Below are positions 33,311 through 44,826 of a stretch of DNA of 64,000 nt, piece by piece. The notes beneath the pieces were generated by a model. The model did not search any database. It saw nothing but the letters and a program-made list of their open reading frames with translations, and had not been told where the DNA came from. Within the stretch, counting starts at the first letter, position 1; every line of letters starts with the position of its first letter. Made by a program: the position numbers and the translations under genes. Source of the DNA: Ectobius pallidus (Eukaryota > Arthropoda > Insecta > Blattodea > Ectobiidae); contig CAXKWD010000005.1 in the NCBI GenBank assembly GCA_964059195.1, positions 42,981,825 to 43,045,824 on the forward strand. The letters run 5' to 3'.

Positions 33311-33539
33311 AATACTTATTTAAATAAACTGCTCTTATCGAAACCATATCTAGATAAGTTATTTCCGTTTGGAAATAGACCTATCCTTGACGCAATTGTG
33401 AAATTGGCTGAAATTTAATTACTCTTTTACATTTTTCCTGGTAGGAATTTGTTGTTAAATGTTTAGGGTCTTTATGTAGGTCAGCACCGCAGCGCGTAAT
33501 GTGAAAATGAATGCAAATGCTTTGTAATAATAATAATTA

Positions 33540-33630
33540 ACAAACAAAGCAGGTCGCTCATCGGTATCTAGAAAACAAATGCAGGCCACTCAGCGGTATC
33601 TAAAAATAAATGCAGGTCACTCAAAGTCTG
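33540..33630 (+). repeat. Three short tandem units (~35 bp)
   Basis: GCAGGTCGCTCATCGGTATC, GCAGGCCACTCAGCGGTATC and GCAGGTCACTCA recur at about 35-bp spacing with A-rich linkers. Confidence 0.8.
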
Positions 33631-33653
33631 TCTCATTTAGCAGTAAAGTGTAA

Positions 33654-34270
33654 TGCCCCATTCACATAGAAACTTAACCGTAAACGTAACGTAAATCTAC
33701 AATGGCCTTCAATGGGACCATTCGCAATGTATGACGTAAATTTTAAACATAATGTAAAGTTAAACGTTAACTTAGAACCTTACAAACTCCAAGTTTTCAG
33801 ATTAAGTTTATGCGAAACGTAACGAAGCAATCAGTCAATACTCTCTGCTCAATTAGATGATAGGAGAAGGAAGTAGAAGTAGTTAAAAGATAGCGTCTAT
33901 GGATGAGAAACTCGTCTGTCCGTAAGATAAAAGCAGGATATTGTACAAAGATACGACTTTGAAATGAAATGGACATTAATTTCTCAAGAAGTGAAATACA
34001 GCACATATACACGGTTAATTTTTTGTTTATAACTTATAAACAATACGCTTGTACACTTGTATTACTTAAGTTTCTATACACGTGTTTAATATACACATGA
34101 AATATACTTCTGATTTTTATGGCAGGAAATTTATGTGCTGTTAATGTTCTCATTTATGATTGGTTGTTACCAACGTTTAATTTTTCGCTGTGAATGCTCA
34201 ATACCATGCTAAAATTTGCGTTAAGTTTTACGTTCTTAAGCTTACAGTTAATTTTCTATGTGAGTGGGCA
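33654..34270. mobile_element. MITE copy 1 with MADF-like exon remnant, ~617 bp
   Basis: The left end has CCATTCACATAGAAACTTAA and CCGTAAACGTAACGTAAA. The right end is the inverse (ACGTTCTTAAGCTTACAGTT, TATGTGAGTGGGC). It matches copy 2 at 62988-63598 in TIR and interior. Near 33895-33990 the interior has GATGAGAAACTCGT and a decayed MADF-like reading (see copy 2). No clear target duplication. Confidence 0.8.
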
Positions 34271-34302
34271 TAAACCTTGGTAATTCCTTTTCGTGCGATA
34301 TA

Positions 34303-34347
34303 TATATGTAAGTATATATATATATTATTATATATATATATATATCG
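34303..34347 (+). repeat. (TA)n microsatellite
   Basis: TA dinucleotide repeats with minor breaks; another short run lies at about 35215-35232. Confidence 0.9.
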
Positions 34348-34349
34348 GT

Positions 34350-35840
34350 ACAATTTTAGAACTGTACACGTTAAATACGGATCTATTCCTTGTGCAACTG
34401 TCGCATAAAACAGTTAAGACGTTATGGCAACTATTTTTTTCTTTGAGAATGTAGGACCGTTTTAAAATTGTGAAATGTACAATTGAAACGCAGGGTATGG
34501 AATGTATGTGTAATGCAGATTATGGGTACTAGATGTAGGATACCGAAGGAGACAGACACCCATAAACATCCATACGCGACTGCATAGTGCCACTCTAATG
34601 TATTGCGGTAGTTGGAAGCATGGAAGCACACACAGGCCTACCCACTCCATGGGCCCTTAAAGTTCGGTACGAAAGAGAATTATTCCACAAAGCTTCCATC
34701 AGCTGCTTGTTGCTTGTGGTATTCTCTGGCATTTCTCTTTCGGATAGTGACTATTTTGACGTAAGAATGCTATTCATATCTCGTAATATCCATTCTGCAC
34801 GGCGACTGACAGCCAAATTACCATCTCTTCTGTTCGTATATTCGTACATCACAGTGCTACCAAATGATGAGACCATATACTATACTTGATCCACGATGTG
34901 TACGGAGCAAATGTAAACAACAGACTTACCTTGACTAATTGTGTCCTGACGTTTCATTGGTTAATCGCACCAGCGCATACTTCACGATAGTGCGACAGCT
35001 GAGCCAGATGTATACTTCCATTCGGCATACAGCGTTAAATTATGCGTACCTTATGTGAGAACATAAGTTTTGTTAAGTGAGTTGCTTGCTTTCATAGTTA
35101 GCCTATATCATAGGCTTGTATGTTTCACATCATATCTCTAGCAAAAAGAAAATTATTTGCTTTTATCGTTGCCGTGGTAATTTTGTTGATTCTGAAGAAA
35201 AACAAATAACAGTATATATATATATTTATATCTTTACACGATAGCGGCCGTAATTTTGAAGATATTTGAACCAAATTTTATTATGTTATTTCTAGGCCCA
35301 ATAGTTCGGACAAGTTCGTTAATGAGCAAAATGGGCCCAAGGGGGTTGGGGGAGGGGGTTGAAATGTTAAAACATTTATATCTCGGCCCCTATGAAGTAT
35401 AGAGGGAAACTTTGTTTGAATAAATTAGAGTACTCCCTATGGAGTTCACAGTGACACCAACGATTCGGGGGTTTTGGGGGTACGAGTGGGGGTGGGGGAT
35501 GGAAATTATAATTTTTTTTAACTACGTCTTGTGAGGTATCGTTGAAAAGCTCTTGATGAGTACTCTACAAATCAATAACTAGTTTCTTGATAGTTTTCAT
35601 ATAAGGCGAGATTTGAATGTTTGAAAAGTGCTCTTTCCTCTTTTTTGCTTTTATTATTGCGGGTTTTTCATGCCAAGGCTAAAGAAGAAGCGTGCTACGC
35701 AGCGATAATAAATTAAACCAAAAGCACTTCGAAATCTACCTCAGCCTGTAGGCTTGCCTAAAGGGATTTTTAATATACTTATTTCGTGTTTTTCATTTAC
35801 ATAACGTGAGTTGAAGTACACCAAAATATCTTGTAAGTAA
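34350..35840. other. Unassigned DNA
   Basis: No supported gene. Contains G-rich segments (35335-35360, 35470-35505). A frame at 34620-34889 is open for 89 codons without recognisable features. Confidence 0.6.
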
Positions 35841-35849
35841 TTCTGCATT

Positions 35850-36117
35850 ATGGAAGAAAATTGCGAGCCGGGGCCTTCAGGACTACCAGTAGGCCTAAAG
35901 AAACGTGCGCGAGGAAAAGGTTTGTCCAGCGGCGAGAAGATACAGATTGTAAATGTATACAAAACGTTATTAAAAGAAGACCCTGAAGTAACTTTGCGAG
36001 ATGTAGGAGTGAAAGTGGCATAATCTATGAGAATACATTCAAGTACGGTTTTCAAAGTCCTTAAAGAATACAGGTCTACAGGAGGTGTGAAGTCACAGGT
36101 TAACGTTAATCCAAAAT
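35850..36117 (+). pseudogene. IS630/Tc1-like transposase, N-terminal HTH fragment
   Basis: From an ATG at 35850 the frame reads MEENCEPGPSGLPVGLKKRA, then SSGEKIQIVNVYKTLLKEDP, EVTLRDVGVKVA, a stop at about 36021, and continues HSSTVFKVLKEYRSTGGV. The EKxxIVNVYK and TVFKVLKEY segments are typical of the N-terminal DNA-binding domain of DDE_3/IS630-like insect transposases. The stop and the missing catalytic domain make it dead. A catalytic-domain fragment on the opposite strand at 38640-38985 may be from a related element. Confidence 0.65.
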
Positions 36118-36119
36118 AA

Positions 36120-38600
36120 AGACAATAGTGAATGACACAGAAGACTGGAGAAGAAAGGAGCATACATTTTATTTGAATAATGAAATACCAATAGCAATAC
36201 TAACCACTAAATCACAAGACTTAAACTTAAAAAAAAAAGTTTGACACAATTTTACTTTACTTGTATGCAATCAACTATTCAGTCTCAAAAACTAACTCTT
36301 GTGAACTGTGCTTTGTACTTTCACATTCAGTTGTTTACTTTTGCTCCGTACTCACCTAGGATCAAGTATAGAGATGCCGCACTCTCCCGTGGCATATACA
36401 GGGAGGCCATTTTATGCGGAAACTTTTTAACAGCAATGCCCCTGCTCACACTTTCCCCGCTGTTGTTTTTGCACCGGCGGGGACCGTGTTCCGTTACTAC
36501 CGGCAAATCAAGACTTTAGAAACAATTCAAAATAATAACTCAACCAATTTATTATCAAAATAGGCCTACATGTAGAGGCTTATTACTCACCATTTATTTG
36601 AGATACTGAGATGGTACAGTCAGGATATTTGCGAGAAAATCTCATAACGCGCCTTCTATGGTTATTTCTCAATAAATAACATTCCACCAAATAAATTCGC
36701 TGTTCAACCGTATACATTTTCGATTATTGGCTTATGTAACACACGACAACAATAGACAAGCGTCTCATTACAACACACCGAAGCAACTAACCGCTTGTAT
36801 GCTTTGTACAACTGCGATGCAATGCGATGTTAGCGCGGCAATGCGGCAGTGATGCGAGGTTTCCTCATAAAATGAACTCACTGTATAATCTCGCCTTACT
36901 TTGAGAAAAAAAAAAAGAATAGCTGCCATGACTTATTCTCCATCCCTCAAGCCATCTTTCTTTCTGATAGTGCGCATTAACGAGGTATAATACCATTTTT
37001 ACTAAATAATATAGAATAAAATATTTAATGTGTTAGCTTTTCTTTCTTGGCAATTTTAACGTAAACGTGTTATATGCGATCACTTTCTAAAACCGCCTGT
37101 GATGGAAATCGATGTAACGGAATTACGTCTAGTCTGGACAAAAGAATGAAGGAACCACTGCCTCATTAGGTTTGTTTCCATTCTTGATATTGTCTAGCCC
37201 TGTAAGGCCCGGGCGGCTTGGGTCGCTTGAATCCTAAAAGGGGGAGGTCAAACTAAGATGAAGAAGAAAAAGAAGAAGATATTGACTAGAGAAGACTCTG
37301 ATTGAATGAAGTCAGATGTGTAAATGTACGCCTTACAAATGTACAAATTTAACAGGAATGTATGTTAAATTATAGCTATATTAATTAGCTAAATGGAAGG
37401 CTATTAGGCCTATAACATACGAGAAGCGAGTACATATTCTGCATTTGAAAATTTAACAGAAAAATAGATATATTAAATTATACACCCCTTTATTAATTTT
37501 AAAATCTTAGCTAAATAGTAAACTAAGTGTCACATTTCCTCTTAAATTTTTGTAATATTTTTAATTTTAGGCCTAGTTGTTGAAAACTAAACAATGTAAG
37601 TGGCTTAGCACATTATCAGTTCATTTTCCAGTGAATTTATATATTTATTCGATTATACTTTTTATGAAAGCAATTCAAAGACCTGTCATGGTAAAAGAAG
37701 ATAAAGTTCAGCGGAAGGAACTAAACGTAAACAGACAGAGTGAGTTCGTATGAAACATGCCCGTAACTATATACTTTAAAATTTGTATTTTTATCTGAAA
37801 AGCCAAGACTATCGACCCTTGTGTATAAATCTCACGAATTACGCACAAAATGAAATTTGGTACGTGTTGTGCAATAATTATGCCTCTGGCTGGAAGGAAG
37901 GAGAGGAAAATAATTTTCCATGTTGCTCATTTGCACGGGTGTCCATACAATTTTTTCCTCCATCAGTCTAACATGTTTGCATACCTGCCGTCCATTCATC
38001 AGTCCGTCCATCCATTAATTTGTCTGCCCATCAGTATTCTCCTCCGTTCTCTTTTTTGTCTTTCTGATCCATGGCATACACAGCATCTTCCCTAATAGGG
38101 TGAATATTAATATTGCAACTGAATGAAGTAATGTTGGTAATAATAAAAGTGAGAGTGAGGGTGATGATGATAATAATAATTCTTGTGAGATATTTCTCAC
38201 ACAAGAACTACAAATTATAATATTATATAACACAACCACAGTTTTTAAAACTGATTCTACTTATATTAGTGACACGACTTGTAACGCATGCACCGGGTAC
38301 ATTGACTACTGTTCTGTTGCTATGGCTGTTCCGGGCTTACCGCGAATTAGAATACGTCACGGATATAGTTCTGAGATTAAACCTTGCCAATCAAGATCCA
38401 GGCGAATTGTTCGAGCGGCTTTATGAATTCCGCCTGTTCAGATATCCGTACAGAGGGTGGGGATAAACACCGGGCGGTTTTTAAAGTAGTCAAAACACTA
38501 TGTGCTTGGTCAAAGCTACATTGTAGTGGTGTTAGAAGATAAACACTTGCACGAAGTTTCAGATGACAAGGTTCGCCTGATTTTCCATGTACTTTCCCAG
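36120..38600. other. Unassigned DNA
   Basis: No supported gene. The frame at 36241-36519 has no recognised domain. A hairpin-like inverted repeat (TTCTTGTGAGA and TCTCACACAAGAA) lies near 38177-38207. Simple A-rich and GAA-rich runs occur near 37255-37285. Confidence 0.6.
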
Positions 38601-38639
38601 GCTAGTGGGAAGGGAATGGATTACTCGTCATACAGTGTT

Positions 38640-38985
38640 CCAAGGTGTCTCCTCTATTAGTATATTGTCATGAGAACGTGGTGCTTCAGCTCCAAGATGG
38701 CTGCTGGATGTGTTTCATACATCTTCCTTTTCAGAAATCCCACAAGTGAAAGTCTGGCGCTGCTACATCTGTTGAACTGCAGGTGTGATAAAGAAGGCGT
38801 CTGAGAAAAATCCTTCTGTGTGCCTGCGTACTAACCTGAACTGTGGGAACGGTGGCTCCATATTGTTGAAACCAAAGTGTACATCTTTCATGCGAAGGGA
38901 TGCCATCGAGAAATTCCAATAAACAAGTCTCCAGTATTGCGAAATATCTTGCAACATACAAGAAACAAATTCTCAAAAATTCCAT
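38640..38985 (-). pseudogene. IS630/Tc1-like transposase, DDE-domain fragment
   Basis: The minus-strand frame reads LETCLLEFLDGIPSHERCTL and WFQQYGATVPTV, then after decay SSTDVAAPDFHLWDF and, in another frame, KRKMYETHPAAILEL. This matches the WFQQDGAPxH and SPDLxPxDFFLWG blocks of mariner/IS630-type transposases. The D in the WFQQDGA box is replaced by Y, so a catalytic residue is lost. Frameshifts are also present. Confidence 0.75.
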
Positions 38986-39470
38986 GCGATTTTATAGCCA
39001 ACATGACTAGAATGTACATTTGACCAAACACATAGTGTTCAGACTAGTCTATTATAAAAACCGTTAGATGTTGATGCCCTATTTTGATAATATAACTATT
39101 GCCAACTCATAGAAATCAATGATATCAACGCTAAGTTCCGAAAGTTCAATGAAACCTGGAAAAGGATGTTATATCACGGTGTACAGTACAAGGGAAGTTA
39201 AATACAATACTAAGTTACCTATTCTGCAACTTCAATATAAAAGTCATGTTGATTCCAGAGATTATTTTCTGGAAAGAATATATATGCGTTAAGTTCCTTT
39301 CTTCATCCTTATTCTGTCCTACATTAATATATATATAACGATATGGAAATTTGTACGCGCGAGGTGCTTATAGGCCTACCTGTACTTCGTAAGAGCTACA
39401 ACTTTTGAAGGGTACGATGGTTATAAGTTAAGGTAATGATCGCCTGGAAAGTAGGCCTATAGGCTTTGTC

Positions 39471-39625
39471 TTGCTTGGTGAAAAATGCATCTTCTAACGA
39501 AGCGAAGTCAACTGAATATGCACTCCCTGCAATATGGCCTCTTCTTCTATATCAGAATGTTAAGTGAAAAAATTATATTTACCATACTTCAGGTAAAGGA
39601 AGTTATCTGAGTGTAACACATAACA
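39471..39625 (+). repeat. Dispersed ~150-bp repeat, copy 1 (copy 2 at 40922-41065)
   Basis: Shared order of motifs: TTGCTTGG, GAACATGCACTCC or its variant, GCAATAT, ATATCAGAA, GTAAAGAAAGTTATGTGAGT, then ACATCA/ACATAA. Diverged relatives of the right end also occur near 30500-30540 and 41690. Noncoding. Confidence 0.65.
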
Positions 39626-39699
39626 TTTCTTTACCTTCGCATTAGCAACATTTGAAAACAATTATTTTACACTCGCATAACTTTCTCACTTTTCTCGCG

Positions 39700-40200
39700 C
39701 ATCGCAGATGTCGCTTGATAGCAATCCAACTATTCCGGAACCCGAACCAACCACTCCGTATAGCTGTTCCGAAAAGTTGAGTCAACTTCCCTTGGAAGCT
39801 GGCTTTGAAGTGACCTAGTGTCTGCTTAAACAGGCTCCATTCCTTCCTACTGGGAATGCCCGTCCCAAGGCAGTTCTCAAAGTGATAGCCTTTTCCCTAG
39901 CTGGTTATGGCAGTGTAAACTAACGCAAGGAACGCATGGCCCTTCATGAGGTTCGCTTACTGGAACGCCGATGGAGTTCACAGCAATGTCCTCGCCTTGA
40001 TATAGGTGTAGCCTACCTCGATACGTCTGTAGCAGGCAGATTCAAGAGGACCTAAAGGTTTCACCACCTGCCACCCACATCAGAAGCATTGCACAGAGTT
40101 CCTTCTCCCAGCTTCTCGATGCTGAGAATCCTTTAGTACAGCAATTTGCGCTTGCGCTTCCCAAGGGACAATTAAAGTCGTCAGATTTTTTGAGGCCTTC
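39700..40200 (+). pseudogene. Possible I/Jockey-type LINE fragment (weak)
   Basis: Broken frames read ARPKAVLKVIAFSLAGYG and then FMRFAYWNADGVHSNVLA at about 39947-40000. FAYWNADGV resembles the opening of some LINE endonuclease domains preceded by an ORF1 tail. Frames are broken before any further endonuclease motif. The call rests on this one motif and could be wrong. Confidence 0.35.
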
Positions 40201-40244
40201 AGCCTGAACAGACCCCATCTCATGACATATAAGCCTTCAGCTGA

Positions 40245-40760
40245 CACGTATCCCAACTGGTAGGTTCAACTCCAACTAGGCATTGGTCAGGGAGGACCCT
40301 TTGAAAGTTCCGATCAAGGTTTTCCGTGGTTTTCCTGGTTGTAAGGTTGAATACCGGAACTAGCCTATATATAAAGAAGAGACACTGCCCGAACCACAAC
40401 ACTCATTGCACTTACCCTGCATAGGTTCAGGTCCTATGCGAAACACCGTTAAGTTAATAGGATAGGAACCCGTTTTCATTTCCAACAATGCATTTCGTAT
40501 GCAGGTATGGATTCGGAGTCTAGGTTAGTTGGCTCATAACAACTTAAGTTAACCGAGCAAGATGGCCGAGATGTAACGTCTTGTACTCTCTTGCGGAAGG
40601 TCTCAGGTTCAGATCCGATGGCTGGCCAAATTTACACTGGTTTTTTAATGGTTTCCCCAGTCGTAAAGACAAGTGCCGAATTGGATAATTATTTACCAAG
40701 ACTCATCCTCGCTATTTCATCTTGTACCATATTTATTTACATTAATATTAGTTGAAATTT
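40245..40760 (+). mobile_element. Two diverged tRNA-headed SINE copies
   Basis: Copy at 40556-40760: A-box-like AAGATGGCCGAGATG and B-box-like GGTTCAGATCCGATGG, then TGGTTTCCCCAGTCGTAAAG and GTGCCGAATTGGATA. Copy at 40245-40400: GGTTCAACTCCAA, then GGTTTTCCTGGTTGTAAGG and GAATACCGGAACTAG in the same order. They share the body but differ much, so they are old. No internal coding. Confidence 0.6.
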
Positions 40761-40921
40761 ACATAAAATACACGAACAATAGAAAACAGTTGACAATCAA
40801 TAGTTGCATGCCCTACTGTATATACAGTAAGGAGACACAGATAATGAACTCCTGATATGGCCTCGTTGCTAAAAGGAGTATAAATACAGCTGAATTAAAA
40901 AAAAAAAAAGAACATAAGTTA

Positions 40922-41065
40922 CTTGCTTGGCGAAGAACACAGGTTGAGGATGAGGCAACTGAACATGCACTCCTGGCAATATATTTTATATCAGAAAGTG
41001 AAATGAGAAAGGTGTATTGCTCATTCTTAGAGTAAAGAAAGTTATGTGAGTGCATTACATCAGAT
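40922..41065 (+). repeat. Dispersed ~150-bp repeat, copy 2
   Basis: See the entry at 39471-39625; same motif order, with small indels. Confidence 0.65.
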
Positions 41066-41339
41066 TTTATTTGGGGATTCGTGCGATACCAAACGTGGCA
41101 AGGACTTTCTCTTCGTTGTTATAACAACTACTATGCTGTTACATGAAGAGAATTTCATTTTTCGCGATTTTTTGTAAAAGGCTTTAATGATTTTGTTTAT
41201 ATTGTCATCCCAAACTGCATAATAAATCATATGTCCATTTTGAAATCATCACATTTACACCGATAAACAATGTAGGCTAAGCATCTGTTTGGAAGAATAC
41301 TGTTAAACTGTTTATATGTGTGAACTCCATATAGGCCTA

Positions 41340-41412
41340 CTTAACAATATTGTTGTGTAAGATCGAGTTGTCCCATAAACAATATTGTTGTGTAAGATCG
41401 CGTTGTCCCATT
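41340..41412 (+). repeat. 36-bp tandem duplication
   Basis: AACAATATTGTTGTGTAAGA followed by TCGMGTTGTCCCAT is present twice back to back with one or two differences. Confidence 0.9.
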
Positions 41413-41419
41413 GACAACT

Positions 41420-42915
41420 TGGAAGCAAGCAAGCAGCTTCATTTGTAATAAATGGTTTTGTTGTTATTATACTATTATATTATTTAATTTAATTATTTTC
41501 CCCAATAACGTAATGTTTTCAAGGGTAGTTATAATATAATCCATTTATTTCATACAGAAACTTCGATTTTAAATCTTGCCTTGAAAATAACAAGACTTTA
41601 TATTAGTCTGAGACAATTTAATGCAGTCTACTGCAATACAGCCGTATAGTCTAAAATGGAAAATATCAAAGCTAAAGAAAGTTACCGTATGTGAGTCATA
41701 TATTGTCACACAATTTCTATCTTATCTATACCTACAAAAACTTTTACATAGGATACATTTTGGCAGGTCTATTCTGATATTCTATTAAATAAATTTAAAG
41801 CTTTGTAAAAGTTATGTTTTATTTTTAAAATTTCTGGAGAAAAATTCCTACAAAATAGGACAATTCCCAGGGGTTGGCAGCACTGCTACTAACAGGAAGA
41901 CTACAGAAGCGCTCTACGCGGTGTTGTAGTGAACTTGCAAGCGCACTTCGAATGTTCGCTCCGTGCATATCACTGAATGGTTTGTGTAGTGGATGCTTTA
42001 TGGACGTTCCCTAGTGATCGTTTTTGAAATCCAGTGTGAAACTTAAAGAAATAAGTAAGAGATTCAGTAATATAAATTTATCATCGTATCTTCAAACTTG
42101 GTACGGGAAAGTTTTAAACAGTGGGAAATACTTATTCCTTGTGTCCATCGCAAGTGGAAGATGAGAGTCAACAAGATGCATTGTATGACAAGGTAAGTTG
42201 TAACAGATGTCCTCTCGTTCATTGTTTTGGTGAGAGCCATAAGTGAGGTGCCCAGCTAATAGAAAAGCAACCTGTGTAAAATACAGACCTTTATCTGTAG
42301 GCTATAGGACACTTGTTAAGTTGACGTCACTACTATTTCATAGGTTAGAACGTTAGGCTATTAACATCCTGCCTATAAATAGACTCATGACGCACACTTG
42401 TTACAGTTATTTAGTTAGTGGTCTAGATAACTTTTGTACGCTTCGCTATCACTCCAGTTACGGCTCTTAAGTCCCCGTTTGGGTCTAGTTTCGTTCATGC
42501 TGCGCTTCCCAGAGTTCTGATTTCGTTCACGCCGTACTACATACAATTTTTATTCTTTTTAAATCAAAAGCGTTCAAGCGTATATTTATGCAATGTGCCT
42601 AAAATTGGGTATGCCACAGGTATTCTATGAGGCAACTTAGTCTAGTTGGATAATGTTTCGAATTACCTGAATGGAATATATTTGATGAAAGTGAATTAGT
42701 TTTCAAGAAACAAGTGGAGAAATGCACAATTTCTCTAGTAAATTATATTGATCTCGGAAAAACTAGAAACATATTATGTCTAATTCCTTTCACTACACTG
42801 TTATTTCTCATTCCATATTTTGTTCACCTTCTCTTTATCTTTCTTCCCTTGTCTTATCTTTTTCTGTTCACTCATGAATCTTCTCTTCCATTTATTTTAT
42901 ATTGGTTTTACATTT
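41420..42915. other. Unassigned DNA; possible 5' exon near 42160-42190
   Basis: The only hint of a host gene is ATGAGAGTCAACAAGATGCA followed by TTGTATGACAAG and a strong donor (AAG|GTAAGT at 42191). No downstream exon could be linked, so it is not called. The frame at 42714-42923 is hydrophobic but lies against a TIR element and has no family match. Confidence 0.4.
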
Positions 42916-43126
42916 TACAGTGATCCAGAATTCAAATCTAGAGGGAAAAAAATATTTCTCGCATATAAGCAACTTGTTTTATTTGTTTCATTTTTTTCTT
43001 CTGTAAGTTGAGATACTACTATACTACTATAAATTATATTAAACCATGAATCAAAATTATATTAGAATTGCGAAAAAAATATAATTTTTACAAATTTTAA
43101 ATGCACAAAATAGCAAAGAGTGTTCA

Positions 43127-43327
43127 TTACATTTTACAACAAGAGGTAAATACCCATAACTTTGTATCTTCGCCCTCTACGTTACCTGCATCATCACTTT
43201 CTTCTGCGTCTGCTTCATCATCATCACTATCACCGTCTTCTTCTTCTTCTTCTTCTTCTTCATCTACTTTCTGCTGCTTTTCTTCTTGCTGCTCATCTTT
43301 CTCCCTACTCGACTTTCTTACTGACAC
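43127..43327 (-). other. Acidic low-complexity ORF over a (GAA)n tract
   Basis: A 66-codon frame, MSVRKSSREKDEQQEEKQQK, then a run of glutamates and aspartates. It coincides with a CTT/GAA microsatellite. It could be the acidic tail of a former transposon protein or just a repeat translation; no family is recognised. Confidence 0.3.
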
Positions 43328-43807
43328 TTTTCGATCTTAAAGTAGCTCGCATACTTCTTGTGATAGTCCATTATTGTTCTGTCTAAACGAGGAAGAATGA
43401 GAGATTATGGGAACCGAACTGACAAGAAGCAGATTCAAGATATCTTTCATATTTTCCTTTCGTGAAAATTTACCGGAATGTACCCTCGCTAAGTTTTCTT
43501 AAGAGCTGATTCAATAACCCATGCACCACGAATTAGGACATTATGAACTCTGCAGTCATAGTTATAATACTACGGGTACAGACTCAGCTAGAGTTTTGTT
43601 GTGTCTGTAGCATATTTATCAAAATTTGTCACTACTGACTTGAAAACCTCTGGCAATTACACTCAAAATTATTGAGAATCGATTAATTAGTTCTTCCTCG
43701 ATCCCGGTGAAGGTAGCAGACAATTGTGGATTTCTGAAAAAAGCGTCGAGCCGCATTTCCAACGCTAGAATTTCCACTTTGGCTTGTCGACTATCAAACT
43801 CATTTTC

Positions 43808-43890
43808 TTGGGGAATTGTTCTACAATTACTTCCTTCCTTACATTTACTTTTGGAATTGTTCTACAATTACTTCCTTCCTTTCATTTACT
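43808..43890 (+). repeat. ~41-bp tandem duplication
   Basis: GGAATTGTTCTACAATTACT followed by TCCTTCCTT occurs twice in direct succession. Confidence 0.85.
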
Positions 43891-44826
43891 TTTTTCTTCC
43901 TTTCCTTTAACTTGCCATTTCTTTACATCTAGTCGGTATGAATTGTGAAGCAGACATTCAAATAATTCTTTTTACATTTTTCCAGCGCTTTTCATAATTT
44001 GACCTAAAAGTAGCCATAGTTGCTCCTAATAATTTAGATAAATCAGATGCTCCTTTAATCCTAACTTATTGAATTATAACTGCAAAATGAGTTTGTAGAA
44101 CCTTTTGTCTGACACGGTAATTCATAAAGTTCCATACGTGTCACCGCTGACTGTATTTGCCAGTTACCCCCTGAAATATAAACGCGATCTTTTAAAAAAC
44201 GGATCATTTGCGACAAACTATTCTTTTTGTATTTAAACCCAACCCTTTTCTTTACATCTCTAACGTATTTTTTTAAAACCCCTCTACAACATAAGAAAAA
44301 AAAAATTTCCCCTACCTAGACACATCCATATAAATATGACATCAATAATTTCTTATGTAGTATTTATTTCAATAAATATTATATAAATCGCAAGTACATA
44401 CTTTTAGATGTGGATTACATTTGGCAGAACAACAAAATAACATTTCACAACTCACACACTGACTTCAGACTTCTGACGTCGCGCAACTTGTTATAAGACT
44501 GATGCCTCTACTCCTCATCAACCCACAATTTTGAAGAGCTGCAGTTGCATACCCTTTTACAGCAGAGTTGATAAAGGCTGAGTTTAGTAAAGAGGGGTTG
44601 TCTGGCATGAAGATCCAGCAAAAATAAAAAGTTTTACAACAAGTAAGAATTTTTAGTTTTTTTCCTCTAGATTTCAATTCTGGTCCACTGTGCATCGGCG
44701 AGATGAACTATTTGTTAGGCGTCAAATTTTCCATTGCTTATTCAAACGAAATAACGAAGTGTTTAACAAATTTTTGTTTCCGATTATTATTAGGTATGAG
44801 AAGGCTATAGTATTTTTGACATAAGC

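Larger units (their letters stand above)
42918..44690. mobile_element. hAT-like TIR element, ~1.77 kb
   Basis: Left end CAGTGATCCAGAATTCAAAT and reverse-complemented right end CAGTGGACCAGAATTGAAAT form TIRs that continue CTAGAGG with A-rich sequence. CAG ends fit hAT, but the 8-bp flanks (ACATTTTA and TGCATCGG) do not match, so the duplication is lost or the superfamily is different. The interior has an acidic low-complexity frame and no transposase. Confidence 0.65.

Noticed and set aside
35741..36163. 140-codon minus-strand frame
   Set aside because: It overlaps the plus-strand transposase HTH remnant, which has recognisable motifs; the minus frame has none.
42160..42195. Host first coding exon ending in AAG|GTAAGT
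   Set aside because: About ten codons and a good donor alone are not enough; no downstream exon or family match.
43101..43386. Serine-rich and leucine/histidine-rich frames near 43.2 kb
   Set aside because: They translate the CTT microsatellite in different phases.
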